Shown piece after piece: positions 18,044-25,941 of a stretch of 51,224 nucleotides of DNA. Each line of letters opens with the position of its first letter. Within the stretch, counting starts at the first letter, position 1. The position numbers and the translations under genes are program-made. The notes under the pieces are model-generated. The model made no database searches, was not told the origin of the DNA, and was given only the letters and a program-made list of their open reading frames with translations. Origin of the DNA: Chlorobiota bacterium (lineage in GTDB: Bacteria > Bacteroidota > Ignavibacteria > Kapaibacteriales > UBA961); assembly GCA_014191195.1 (NCBI GenBank), contig BJGZ01000017.1:1-51224 (forward strand), read 5' to 3'.

Positions 18044-18625
18044 ATGAGAATTATCAGCGGTCGTTTTAAAGGGCTAAGTTTTGGAAATAAAATATTTGAA
18101 GAAACTAGGCCTACTACCGATCGTATGCGTGAGTCTATATTCAATGCCTTATCTCATTATATCAATTTTGAAGATGATAATATTGAAGTATTAGATATGT
18201 GCGCCGGCACAGGAGCATTAGGATTTGAAGCAATAAGTAGAGGAGCTAAACGCTGCATATTTGTAGAGAATCAATTACATATTGCCCAAGAAATAAGACA
18301 TTCCGCTCACTCTTTAGGCATTCCGCAAAATCAATCTCCAATTGCAGTTCAAGATGCTTTAACTTTTTTTAATGGATTTTTTCTTAAACAATTACCAGAT
18401 TATGTACCCGTATATTGGAATTGTATTTTTTGCGATCCACCATATATTGCAAGAATATTGAATAAAATCTTACATGAAATAGAAAAAACTAATAGCCTAT
18501 GTCCTCAGGGAATCCTTATTGCAGAACATGATATTATTGAACATATCCTCTTACCAAAAGGCTTTTCTACACTTACATCACTTACTTTTGGCAAAACTAT
18601 TGTCGATATTATTCAAAAAGATTAA
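18044..18625 (+). CDS. rsmD: 16S rRNA guanine-966 N2-methyltransferase
   Basis: This 193-residue SAM-dependent methyltransferase opens MRIISGRFKGLSF, followed by TRPTTDRMRESIFNAL, the SAM-binding loop LDMCAGTGALGFEAISRGA and the catalytic (D)PPY motif CDPPY. These are all RsmD hallmarks. It methylates G966 (E. coli numbering) of 16S rRNA in the small-subunit P-site region. It lies 3 bases after ettA, so two ribosome-related genes are paired in one transcript. Confidence 0.93.
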   Translation: MRIISGRFKGLSFGNKIFEETRPTTDRMRESIFNALSHYINFEDDNIEVLDMCAGTGALGFEAISRGAKRCIFVENQLHIAQEIRHSAHSLGIPQNQSPIAVQDALTFFNGFFLKQLPDYVPVYWNCIFCDPPYIARILNKILHEIEKTNSLCPQGILIAEHDIIEHILLPKGFSTLTSLTFGKTIVDIIQKD

Positions 18626-18643
18626 TCATTCAAGACAAATATT

Positions 18644-19276
18644 ATGGAAATCTCATCCTTTATAGATTTATTTCTTCATTTAGATAAATATTTAGCTGAT
18701 TTAGTAATTCATTATGGATCTTGGGTCTATGGAATTCTCACTATAATCGTTTTTTGTGAAACCGGTTTAGTAATCACTCCTTTTTTACCCGGTGACTCAT
18801 TATTATTTGCCATCGGAGCCCTTTGTGCTGTTGGATCTTTGAATCCATTTATTATCGCTCCATTATTATTTATTGCTGCAATTTCTGGAGATAATCTTAA
18901 TTATTGGTTCGGTAGAACAATAGGTTCAAAAGCATTCTCTAATCCTGATTCTAAAATTTTTAAGCAATCTTATCTCCAAAAGACACAGTCCTTTTATACC
19001 AATTATGGTAGTAAAACAATTGTTATTGCGCGTTTTGTACCAATTGTAAGAACATTTGCCCCATTTGTTGCTGGATTAGGTAAAATGAATTATCGCGTTT
19101 TTTTGTCTTTTAGTGTTGGGGGAGCACTTCTATGGATAATATTACTTATTTCAGCTGGTTACTTTTTTGGGCAAATTGAATTTGTTAAGAAAAATTTCTC
19201 TGTAGTCGTTTTGGCAATTATTGCTATTTCTATTCTACCAGCTATTTTTGAAACATTCAAAACAAGAAAATATTAA
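18644..19276 (+). CDS. DedA family (VTT/SNARE-associated) membrane protein
   Basis: This 210-residue membrane protein has the family signatures ETGLVITPFLPGDSLLF (about 40-57), SGDNLNYWFGR (re-entrant loop) and RFVPIVRTFAPFVAGLGKM, including the two conserved Arg residues. Recent work links DedA proteins to flipping of undecaprenyl phosphate or phospholipids across the inner membrane, which would complement uppP in the same block. The start codon lies 18 bases after rsmD. Length and motifs are complete; the exact substrate is unassigned. Confidence 0.88.
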   Translation: MEISSFIDLFLHLDKYLADLVIHYGSWVYGILTIIVFCETGLVITPFLPGDSLLFAIGALCAVGSLNPFIIAPLLFIAAISGDNLNYWFGRTIGSKAFSNPDSKIFKQSYLQKTQSFYTNYGSKTIVIARFVPIVRTFAPFVAGLGKMNYRVFLSFSVGGALLWIILLISAGYFFGQIEFVKKNFSVVVLAIIAISILPAIFETFKTRKY

Positions 19277-19317
19277 TCATTCCTGTTCTATTATCATACA
19301 TTAAAAGCATTAGTATT

Positions 19318-19785
19318 ATGAATAAGCAATTAGATATTTCTGAAAAAGATAAAGAACAGATTGTTCAAGGTCTTTCTCAATTATTGGCAGATACATTTTC
19401 TATATATATTAAAACTCATAATTTTCATTGGAATGTTTCTGGACCAATGTTTGTTACTCTGCATACATTATTCGAACAACAATATACAGAGCTAGCTTTG
19501 GCTATAGATATCATAGCCGTAAGAATAAGGGCTCTCGGCGCTTTTGCTCCAGGATCATTTAAAGCGTTTCAGGATTTAACTTCCATACCAGATATGGAAG
19601 ATATTCCAGATGCACTAACAATGATTGCTTTATTAGTGGAAGACAATGAAACTATCATCAAAACTGCAAGGTCTATTATTCCTTTAGCTGATAAAGCCTA
19701 TGATACACCAACTGCAGACCTTGCAACAGCAAGGATTCTTGTCCACGAAAAAACAGCTTGGATGCTTACTTCTTTATTAGGCTAA
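19318..19785 (+). CDS. dps: Dps-family ferritin with an altered ferroxidase site
   Basis: This 155-residue four-helix protein is of the Dps family, whose dodecamers store iron, remove peroxide and protect DNA. THNFHWNVSGPMFVTLH and FEQQYTELALAID are textbook Dps. Ferroxidase ligands His37, His49, Glu53 and Asp64 are present. The Glu that normally follows Asp four residues later (DxxxE; Asp78/Glu82 in E. coli, from memory) is Val68, a GTA codon one base from GAA. Iron oxidation may therefore be weakened, leaving iron or DNA binding. The N-terminus is short and poor in Lys, so direct DNA binding is doubtful. It heads a run with msrA, an SDR and a photolyase. Confidence 0.9.
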   Translation: MNKQLDISEKDKEQIVQGLSQLLADTFSIYIKTHNFHWNVSGPMFVTLHTLFEQQYTELALAIDIIAVRIRALGAFAPGSFKAFQDLTSIPDMEDIPDALTMIALLVEDNETIIKTARSIIPLADKAYDTPTADLATARILVHEKTAWMLTSLLG

Positions 19786-19809
19786 CTCATTATACCACAT
19801 AAGGATTAT

Positions 19810-20463
19810 ATGCAGTTTTTTCTATATTGTTTTTTCTGTTTTACTTTGTATTCATGCAATGGTGCAACTAAATCTCCCTCCAATGAACAAGGAAAAAAAA
19901 TAATGGATGCTACTATTCAAACTTCTGATTCAGTTGCTTATGCAACTTTTGGAGCTGGTTGTTTTTGGTGCGTAGAAGCTGTTTTTCAAGATTTACATGG
20001 TGTTATTATTGTTGAAAGCGGATATATGGGTGGCTCTTTAAAAGATCCAACATATAAAGAAGTGTGTTCTGGTTCTTCAGGGCATGCGGAAGTTTGTAGA
20101 TTAACATTTGATCCTCGAAAAGTTACATTTAAAGAATTGCTCGAGGTGTTTTGGCAAACTCATGATCCTACTACGCTTAATATGCAAGGTAATGATATCG
20201 GTACTCAATATAGATCTGCTGTATTTTATTATGATGAAAATCAAAAGAAGGAATCAGAGTTCTATAAGCAAGAATTAGAAAATGCACATATATTCAGCAA
20301 AACAATAGTCACAACTTTCGAGCCTATTTCTACATTTTATAAAGCTGAAGATTATCATCAAAACTATTATTCTCAAAATGAGAATCAACCATATTGTGCA
20401 TTTGTGATAAAGCCAAAAGTTGAAAAATTTAGGAAGATTTTTTCTAAAAAACTTAAACCTTAA
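19810..20463 (+). CDS. msrA: Peptide methionine sulfoxide reductase A, lipoprotein form
   Basis: This 217-residue enzyme repairs methionine-S-sulfoxide in proteins. The active site is GCFWC with catalytic Cys51. YKEVCSGSSGHAE, FWQTHDPTT and EDYHQNYYSQN are the other conserved blocks. Residues 1-16 form a lipoprotein signal with lipobox LYSC (Cys16), so the enzyme should sit in the periplasm. A second ATG at 19903 (Met32), with AAGGA 9 bases upstream, would give a cytosolic form without the signal, so two products are possible. AAGGA also precedes the first ATG, at 4 bases. There is no MsrB domain or msrB gene beside it. Confidence 0.92.
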   Translation: MQFFLYCFFCFTLYSCNGATKSPSNEQGKKIMDATIQTSDSVAYATFGAGCFWCVEAVFQDLHGVIIVESGYMGGSLKDPTYKEVCSGSSGHAEVCRLTFDPRKVTFKELLEVFWQTHDPTTLNMQGNDIGTQYRSAVFYYDENQKKESEFYKQELENAHIFSKTIVTTFEPISTFYKAEDYHQNYYSQNENQPYCAFVIKPKVEKFRKIFSKKLKP

Positions 20464-20464
20464 T

Positions 20465-21247
20465 ATGAATAATACCTTTGCTTTGATTACAGGTGCCTCT
20501 TTTGGAATCGGAAAAGAGATTGCAAAAGTAATGGCAGCTCATAAGCATAATCTTATCTTAACAGCAAGATCTGAAGCCCCTCTACATGCTTTAGCTAAAG
20601 AATTAGAAGAACAGTATCACATTTCTACTCATATTATTGTATGTGATTTATGTGTTCCTGAAGCAGCATATCAATTATGTAAAGAAATAGAAAACTTACA
20701 TTGTTCAATTGATATTCTGGTAAATAATGCTGGCTTCGGTGTCTATGGAGAATTTATCGATTCTGATTTGTCTAAACAACAAGACCTGATTCAGTTAAAC
20801 TGCATTGCTCTTATGCAATTATGCAAACTATTGTCCAATCAATTAAAAGCTAATAAAGGTAAGATTCTAAATATTGCTTCTGTTGCCGCTTTTTATTCTG
20901 GACCTCTTATGGCGGTTTATTATGCATCTAAAGCTTTTGTATTAAGTTTTTCCGAAGCGCTTGCATTCGAATTAGCTCCATTAGGAATTAGCGTAACTGC
21001 ACATTGTCCTGGCCCAACTAAATCCAATTTTCAACAATCTGCCGGTATGCACAAATCTCGCCTATTTAGTATTATGCCCGTTCCTGAATCATATCCTGTT
21101 GCTTTGCATGCTTATACAGCAATGATGAAAGGTAAAACAATTGCTATTCATGGGCTTAGTAATCGTATTATGTTAATACTCAGTTTATTCGTGCCACGAT
21201 TTCTTAAGGTAAAAGCAGTACATGCATTCCAAAGTAGTAAAGCATAA
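20465..21247 (+). CDS. Short-chain dehydrogenase/reductase
   Basis: This is a 260-residue SDR read from the ATG at 20465, one base after the msrA stop. The frame extends back to 20420, but the extra 15 residues overlap msrA and lie outside the fold. The Rossmann start is ALITGASFGIGKEIA, with NNAGFG in the middle, the catalytic Ser in NIASVAAFYSGPL and the YxxxK pair in YYASKAF. The family reduces or oxidises carbonyl/alcohol groups using NAD(P)H, and this subgroup (DltE/YqjQ-like) has no assigned substrate. Its last 26 bases overlap the photolyase gene, a pairing I recall from other Bacteroidota. A role linked to the photolyase is conceivable but not shown. Confidence 0.85.
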   Translation: MNNTFALITGASFGIGKEIAKVMAAHKHNLILTARSEAPLHALAKELEEQYHISTHIIVCDLCVPEAAYQLCKEIENLHCSIDILVNNAGFGVYGEFIDSDLSKQQDLIQLNCIALMQLCKLLSNQLKANKGKILNIASVAAFYSGPLMAVYYASKAFVLSFSEALAFELAPLGISVTAHCPGPTKSNFQQSAGMHKSRLFSIMPVPESYPVALHAYTAMMKGKTIAIHGLSNRIMLILSLFVPRFLKVKAVHAFQSSKA

Positions 21248-22763
21248 TAATGCTAAAACACTCAGACTTATCCTAGGAGACCAGCTTAACTCCAATCACT
21301 CCTGGTTTTCTACAAAAGATGATTCTATTGTATACATTATGATGGAAACTCAATCAGAAACTTCATATGTAAAACATCATATTCAGAAAATTACCGCCTT
21401 CTTCTCTTCTATGAGAAACTTCTCGAATGAATGTTCGATTAGTGGAAATAATATACATTATATAACATTAGATGATAGTGATAATAAACAGGGTATTTCT
21501 GCTAATTGCGAACATTTTATTACATCACATAATATACTTCATTTTGAATATCAGCAACCTGATGAATGGCGTTTACAGGAAGAGTTAAGGGTATTTTGTG
21601 AAAAAATATCTATTACATCTACAATGTATTCGACAGAACATTTTTTGTCTGACAAGGATGATTGGATAACTGTTTTCAAGGGAAAGAAGACTGTCCCAAT
21701 GGAGTCTTTTTATAGATATATGCGTAAGAAATATTCGATTCTCATGGATGGGACAAGTCCTGTAGGTGGAACATGGAATTATGATCATGAGAATAGAAAA
21801 TCTTTACCTCATCAAGATATATTAATTCCCCCTTTGGAATTTCAACATAATGTATCAGATCTAGTACTGATGTTAGAATCAATGGGTGTTGAATCAATAG
21901 GAAAAATTAATAAAGAATCATTGCCATGGCCAATTTCTAGAAAAGAGTCTTTAGAATTATTATCATATTTTACTACACATCTTTTAAAACAATTTGGTAC
22001 ATATCAAGATGCAATGACAGAGAAGTCCATTTTCCTTTTCCACTCACGATTATCCTTTTCACTCAATACTAAACTATTGAATCCCTTAGAAGTAATACAA
22101 GCTGCCATTGATGCATGGCAAGCTTCAGAAGAAACTATTTCATTATCTCAGGTAGAAGGTTTTATACGCCAGATACTTGGATGGCGTGAATATATGAGAG
22201 GTATTTATCGAGAATATATGCCCGATTATTCCTCATTGAATTTTTTTAATCATCAGAATACATTGCCGAAGTGGTTTTGGACAGGTGAAACAGACATGAA
22301 TTGTATGAGCAAAGCGATTAATCAATCACTTGAATATGCTTATGCTCATCATATTCAAAGACTTATGATCATTGGTAATTTTGCATTATTAGCTGGAATT
22401 AATCCAGATGAATTAGATGCTTGGTACTTAGGCATCTATATAGATGCTATCGAATGGGTTGAATTACCAAATACAAGAGGCATGAGCCAGTTTGCAGATG
22501 GTGGCATTGTTGGTACTAAACCGTATATATCTAGCTCTTCTTATATACACTCAATGAGTGATTACTGCAAGAATTGTAAATATGATAGAAAAAAGAAATA
22601 TGGTGAAAATGCATGCCCATTTAATAGTTTATATTGGCAGTTTTACAACCGTAATCGAGAGCAATTAAAAGGAAATCCAAGAGTTTCTTTAATGTATAAA
22701 GTATTTGATTCAATGAGCTCTGAAGAAAAAGAGCAGATTCTTCTTCATCAGCCTACATATTAA
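21222..22763 (+). CDS. Iron-sulfur bacterial photolyase/cryptochrome (PhrB-like)
   Basis: This 513-residue protein belongs to the DPRP/FeS-BCP branch of the photolyase family. It opens LRLILGDQLNSNHSWF (antenna domain), followed by the helical FAD-binding domain with EGFIRQILGWREYMRG and GGIVGTKPYISSSSYIHSMSDYC. Four cysteines (Cys361, Cys449, Cys452, Cys465) have exactly the spacing 88-3-13 that I recall for the [4Fe-4S] ligands of Agrobacterium PhrB (Cys350, 438, 441, 454). That enzyme repairs (6-4) photoproducts in DNA using blue light and may carry a lumazine antenna. A photoreceptor role is the alternative. The gene starts inside the SDR gene and ends the stress run that begins with dps. 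Confidence 0.92.
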   Translation: MHSKVVKHNNAKTLRLILGDQLNSNHSWFSTKDDSIVYIMMETQSETSYVKHHIQKITAFFSSMRNFSNECSISGNNIHYITLDDSDNKQGISANCEHFITSHNILHFEYQQPDEWRLQEELRVFCEKISITSTMYSTEHFLSDKDDWITVFKGKKTVPMESFYRYMRKKYSILMDGTSPVGGTWNYDHENRKSLPHQDILIPPLEFQHNVSDLVLMLESMGVESIGKINKESLPWPISRKESLELLSYFTTHLLKQFGTYQDAMTEKSIFLFHSRLSFSLNTKLLNPLEVIQAAIDAWQASEETISLSQVEGFIRQILGWREYMRGIYREYMPDYSSLNFFNHQNTLPKWFWTGETDMNCMSKAINQSLEYAYAHHIQRLMIIGNFALLAGINPDELDAWYLGIYIDAIEWVELPNTRGMSQFADGGIVGTKPYISSSSYIHSMSDYCKNCKYDRKKKYGENACPFNSLYWQFYNRNREQLKGNPRVSLMYKVFDSMSSEEKEQILLHQPTY

Positions 22764-22868
22764 AGTGTTAATTGATGTTAAATGAGATGTGGGGATTTGT
22801 TTAAGGGATACACTTGCTATAATTTGATTTATACTGTTTGTATTAATTATCATTTTATAGGATATGTT

Positions 22869-23420
22869 ATGAAAAAATATGCGCTCTTTATCGTCTTATG
22901 TCAATGTTGCATTGCTTCACATCTTTATGCTCAGTATTCAGTTGAACTACATACTGGTCCTGCAATAGCAAGTACTAATCTTGATAATATATATGGCACT
23001 GCCCTTTATTATGGAGTTAATATTAATTATAGGGCAAAAGGTTCTGAATTTGAGTGGAGTATTGGCGCCAATCAATTAACATTTTCAGAGACATCATCAA
23101 CAATTGCTGGTGATATGGAAAGCAATGAATATTATATGCCTGTTCTTATTGGTTTAAAAAGATATTTATCTGATGATAGTAAGATAAAGCCTTTTATTAT
23201 GATGGAATTGGGTTTGAATTATTGGAAAAGTGATGCAAGGCTTGCTGGCCTTTTTGTAGAGAAAACCGGTAGGACACTTATGTATACTTTTGGTGGCGGA
23301 GGTGCTATGGAAATTAAGCCGAATATAAATGCTACCCTAGGACTTTATTATAATAGCATTGGAACAACAGAATCAATCATCTATTATACTGTATTAGGCG
23401 GATTAAAATTTACATTATAA
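22869..23420 (+). CDS. Small outer-membrane beta-barrel protein
   Basis: This 183-residue protein is read from the ATG at 22869, where a clear signal peptide starts (MKKYALFIVLCQCCIASHLYAQ, cleavage after YAQ or LYA). The frame is open from 22782, but the extra 29 residues are polar and precede the signal. The mature part is a small barrel of about eight strands: YSVELHTGPAIAS, YYGVNINYRAKG, FEWSIGANQLTF and others, ending in YTVLGGLKFTL with a hydrophobic terminal residue. It resembles the OmpW/outer_membrane_beta-brl class without a specific match. It abuts crtW tail to tail, stop against stop. Confidence 0.65.
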   Translation: MKKYALFIVLCQCCIASHLYAQYSVELHTGPAIASTNLDNIYGTALYYGVNINYRAKGSEFEWSIGANQLTFSETSSTIAGDMESNEYYMPVLIGLKRYLSDDSKIKPFIMMELGLNYWKSDARLAGLFVEKTGRTLMYTFGGGGAMEIKPNINATLGLYYNSIGTTESIIYYTVLGGLKFTL

Positions 23421-24095
23421 TTATTCTTTTAGAGAATATAATTTCCACCATGGCGTACCGGGAGAATCATGATGTTCATGATGATAACCAAAAAAATAAC
23501 AAGTTATCATAGCATACACATGGTTTTTGGTTAGAGTTCTGGCATTATGAGGCTGCATTAGATCTGTATGAGGTGTTCTATGTGGAAGATAAGTTCCAAA
23601 AGTAAATAATTGAAGTGCACCAAGTAAAGAAGGCAAAGCCCATAGAAGCCACAGGCTTGATTGGGAATATCTTAATTGCAAGATATTAAATAGCGCGCCC
23701 ATGATAACTAATTGCGATATCGTAGTATAGTGTATCATAAATCGGAGAAACCAAGTAATATACCATTGAGACGAATCAAAATCTGGATCATATTCGGTTC
23801 CTGGAAAACGATGATGATTCATATGATTTTTGATTAATCGCTTAAATGACATACCAGCAAACAAAAAGCAAGCAAACCATCCAATGGTATTGTTTGCTTT
23901 TTTGTGTAAAGAGACAGTCCCATGCATGGCATCATGTGCAGTAATGAAGAGTCCCACACTTAGATAGGTTTGCACATATATATGGAACCACATGCTAATA
24001 GAATCAAAAGAACAAGTAACAGTTTCCAAAATATAGAAACAGTGAAGTATCCATGCAGAAATTATAAATAAGCCGATTGCTATTCCCATAATCAA
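23421..24095 (-). CDS. crtW: Beta-carotene 4-ketolase
   Basis: This 224-residue membrane di-iron enzyme places keto groups at C4 of beta-ionone rings, giving echinenone and canthaxanthin from beta-carotene. The histidine boxes are complete: HDAMH (54-58), HMNHH (91-95) and HHEHH (205-209). The CrtW-specific stretches YDPDF, TFGTYLPHR, PHNARTL and ITCYFFGYHHEHH, followed by TPWWKL, separate it from general desaturases and from CrtR/CrtZ hydroxylases. It starts 7 bases after the accD stop, so it is transcribed with accD and probably the ABC ATPase before it. Length matches CrtW. Its substrate could come from the lycopene cyclase half of the fusion at 38586-40601. Confidence 0.9.
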   Translation of the reverse strand: MIMGIAIGLFIISAWILHCFYILETVTCSFDSISMWFHIYVQTYLSVGLFITAHDAMHGTVSLHKKANNTIGWFACFLFAGMSFKRLIKNHMNHHRFPGTEYDPDFDSSQWYITWFLRFMIHYTTISQLVIMGALFNILQLRYSQSSLWLLWALPSLLGALQLFTFGTYLPHRTPHTDLMQPHNARTLTKNHVYAMITCYFFGYHHEHHDSPGTPWWKLYSLKE

Positions 24096-24102
24096 GCTTG
24101 TA

Positions 24103-24954
24103 TTATTGTACTCGATATTCCATCAATGTTGATAGAACATGAGAAAGGGTATCATGTAAATTTTTTCTATGAACAATCATATCAAGAAAACCATGTTCTA
24201 ATAAGAACTCAGAACGCTGAAAACCTTCAGGAAGTTTTTTCCGAATCGTTTGTTCAACTACTCTGGGGCCAGCAAATCCAATCAAGGCTTTTGGTTCTGC
24301 CATGATAATATCACCTAACATAGCAAAAGAAGCACTTACACCACCAGTAGTTGGATCTGTAACAATTGAAATATACGGTAAATGATGTTCTGCTAATTCA
24401 CTTAGTATTGCACTTGTTTTAGCCATTTGCATCAAAGATAAAGCAGCCTCCTGCATACGGGCGCCACCAGATGTAGCAATAACTACAAATGGCATATTTT
24501 GTTTGATTGCAAGTTTTGCTGCACGATAGAACTTTTCTCCAACAACAGACCCCATACTACCGCCCACAAAGCCAAAATTCATACAAGCAAAAGAAATAGG
24601 CTTTCCATCAATATTTCCATAACCAACAGTTAAAGCATCATTGGCATCAGAACGCTTATAAGCATCTTTTAAACGATCTATATAAGGTTTTGTATCAACA
24701 AATTTCAAAGGATCTGAAGAAGTAATAGAAATCTCTGTTTCAACAAAAGAACCTTCATCAAAAAGTATATCAATATATTCTTTAGAAGTAATACGAAAAT
24801 GATGGTCACATTTAGTGCAAGTGAATAATTGCTCTTCAAATTGTTTTCTATAAATCATTTCACTGCATGAAGGACACTTTACAAAAAGTCCATCAGGCAT
24901 ATCTATTTGTTGGGAATGTTCAATATTCTTTTTAGAACGTAAAAACCAAGACAT
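24103..24954 (-). CDS. accD: Acetyl-CoA carboxylase carboxyltransferase subunit beta
   Basis: This 283-residue protein transfers carboxyl from carboxybiotin to acetyl-CoA, with AccA, making malonyl-CoA for fatty acids. The N-terminal zinc ribbon has four Cys (27, 30, 46, 49). The crotonase-fold part has VVIATSGGARMQEA, DPTTGGVSASFAMLGDI and PKALIGFAGPRVVEQT, all typical of AccD. It is complete. It stands between the PhnC-like ATPase (36 bases upstream) and crtW (7 bases downstream). Transcription with crtW would tie ketocarotenoid formation to membrane lipid synthesis. Confidence 0.95.
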   Translation of the reverse strand: MSWFLRSKKNIEHSQQIDMPDGLFVKCPSCSEMIYRKQFEEQLFTCTKCDHHFRITSKEYIDILFDEGSFVETEISITSSDPLKFVDTKPYIDRLKDAYKRSDANDALTVGYGNIDGKPISFACMNFGFVGGSMGSVVGEKFYRAAKLAIKQNMPFVVIATSGGARMQEAALSLMQMAKTSAILSELAEHHLPYISIVTDPTTGGVSASFAMLGDIIMAEPKALIGFAGPRVVEQTIRKKLPEGFQRSEFLLEHGFLDMIVHRKNLHDTLSHVLSTLMEYRVQ

Positions 24955-24990
24955 ACTTTACTCTACAGTTCATGAATAAATAATATTCTA

Positions 24991-25758
24991 TCAGCGGATA
25001 TGAATTTCCACTGCATCTTCTCCGTAAATTTCTCGAAATCTTTCATCGGTAATTTCATGGGGTAAACCTTCAAAAACTATCACGCCATCTTTTAATGCAA
25101 TAGCTCGTGTAGCATATTGGCGAACTAAACTTAAGAAATGGAGATTGCAAATAACTGTCTTACCCATTTCTTTATTTATTTTTTCAAGATAATTCATAAC
25201 TGAATGAGAAGTTGCGGGATCTAAACTAGCAACAGGCTCATCAGCCAATACAATAGAAGGATTTTGCATCAAAGCCCTTGCTATTGCTACTCTTTGCTGT
25301 TGGCCACCGCTTAAAGCATCAGCACGAATCATTGCTTTTTCTGGAATACCTACAATCTCTAAATTGTGTAATGCTCTTTGAATATCATCATCAGAGAATT
25401 GATGGGATAAAGATTTCCACAAAGGCATAGATCCAAGTGTGCCACTTAAAACATTTTCAAGTACTGAACGACGTTTTACTAAATTAAAATGCTGAAAAAT
25501 CATTCCACAATCACGTCGATGATTTCTGAGCTCTTTGCCTTTTAACTGAGTAATATCTTTATCACGGAACAAGATAGTTCCAGAACTAATTTCATGTAAT
25601 CTATTAATACAGCGCAATAATGTTGATTTACCGCTTCCGCTCAAACCAATTATAGCAAGGAATTCGCCTTCAGCAACATCAAAAGTAATATCTTTGAGAG
25701 CCGTATGACCATTTGCATAGGTTTTTACTACATTCTTTGCGCTGAGTATCGTAGCCAT
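24991..25758 (-). CDS. phnC: PhnC-like ABC transporter ATP-binding protein, orphan
   Basis: This 255-residue single ABC ATPase has Walker A GLSGSGKST (38-46), signature LSGGQQQR and Walker B IVLADEP. The stretches NLVKRRSVLENVLSGTLG, ADEPVASLDP and TVICNLHFLSLVRQYATRAI are diagnostic of PhnC, the ATPase of phosphonate/phosphite/phosphate-ester importers. No permease (PhnE) or binding protein (PhnD) is in the window, and the next gene is accD. It must work with a transporter encoded elsewhere, or it has taken on another partner. The first codon lies 183 bases from the divergent MATE-like gene, so a promoter should lie there. Confidence 0.8.
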   Translation of the reverse strand: MATILSAKNVVKTYANGHTALKDITFDVAEGEFLAIIGLSGSGKSTLLRCINRLHEISSGTILFRDKDITQLKGKELRNHRRDCGMIFQHFNLVKRRSVLENVLSGTLGSMPLWKSLSHQFSDDDIQRALHNLEIVGIPEKAMIRADALSGGQQQRVAIARALMQNPSIVLADEPVASLDPATSHSVMNYLEKINKEMGKTVICNLHFLSLVRQYATRAIALKDGVIVFEGLPHEITDERFREIYGEDAVEIHIR

Positions 25759-25941
25759 TACAATTTGTTTTATTACATAGCATTACTATTGATTAACAAA
25801 ACTACGAATTTAGATTCTCTTATGGTAATTCATAATAAGAATCATAAAATGATGTCATAAATCTTGATATGATACGTCAAAACAACAATTCCAATCATTA
25901 TATAAAAATATCATTGTATATTTTTATTAACACTACCTTTT

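Noticed and set aside
20420-20464. Longer start for the SDR gene
   Set aside because: The extra 15 residues overlap msrA and precede the Rossmann fold; the ATG at 20465 is better placed.
22782-22868. Longer start for the small barrel protein
   Set aside because: A proper signal peptide begins at 22869; the upstream residues would block export.
24991-25758. Part of a phosphonate uptake operon
   Set aside because: No phnD, phnE or C-P lyase gene lies near; only the ATPase itself is supported.
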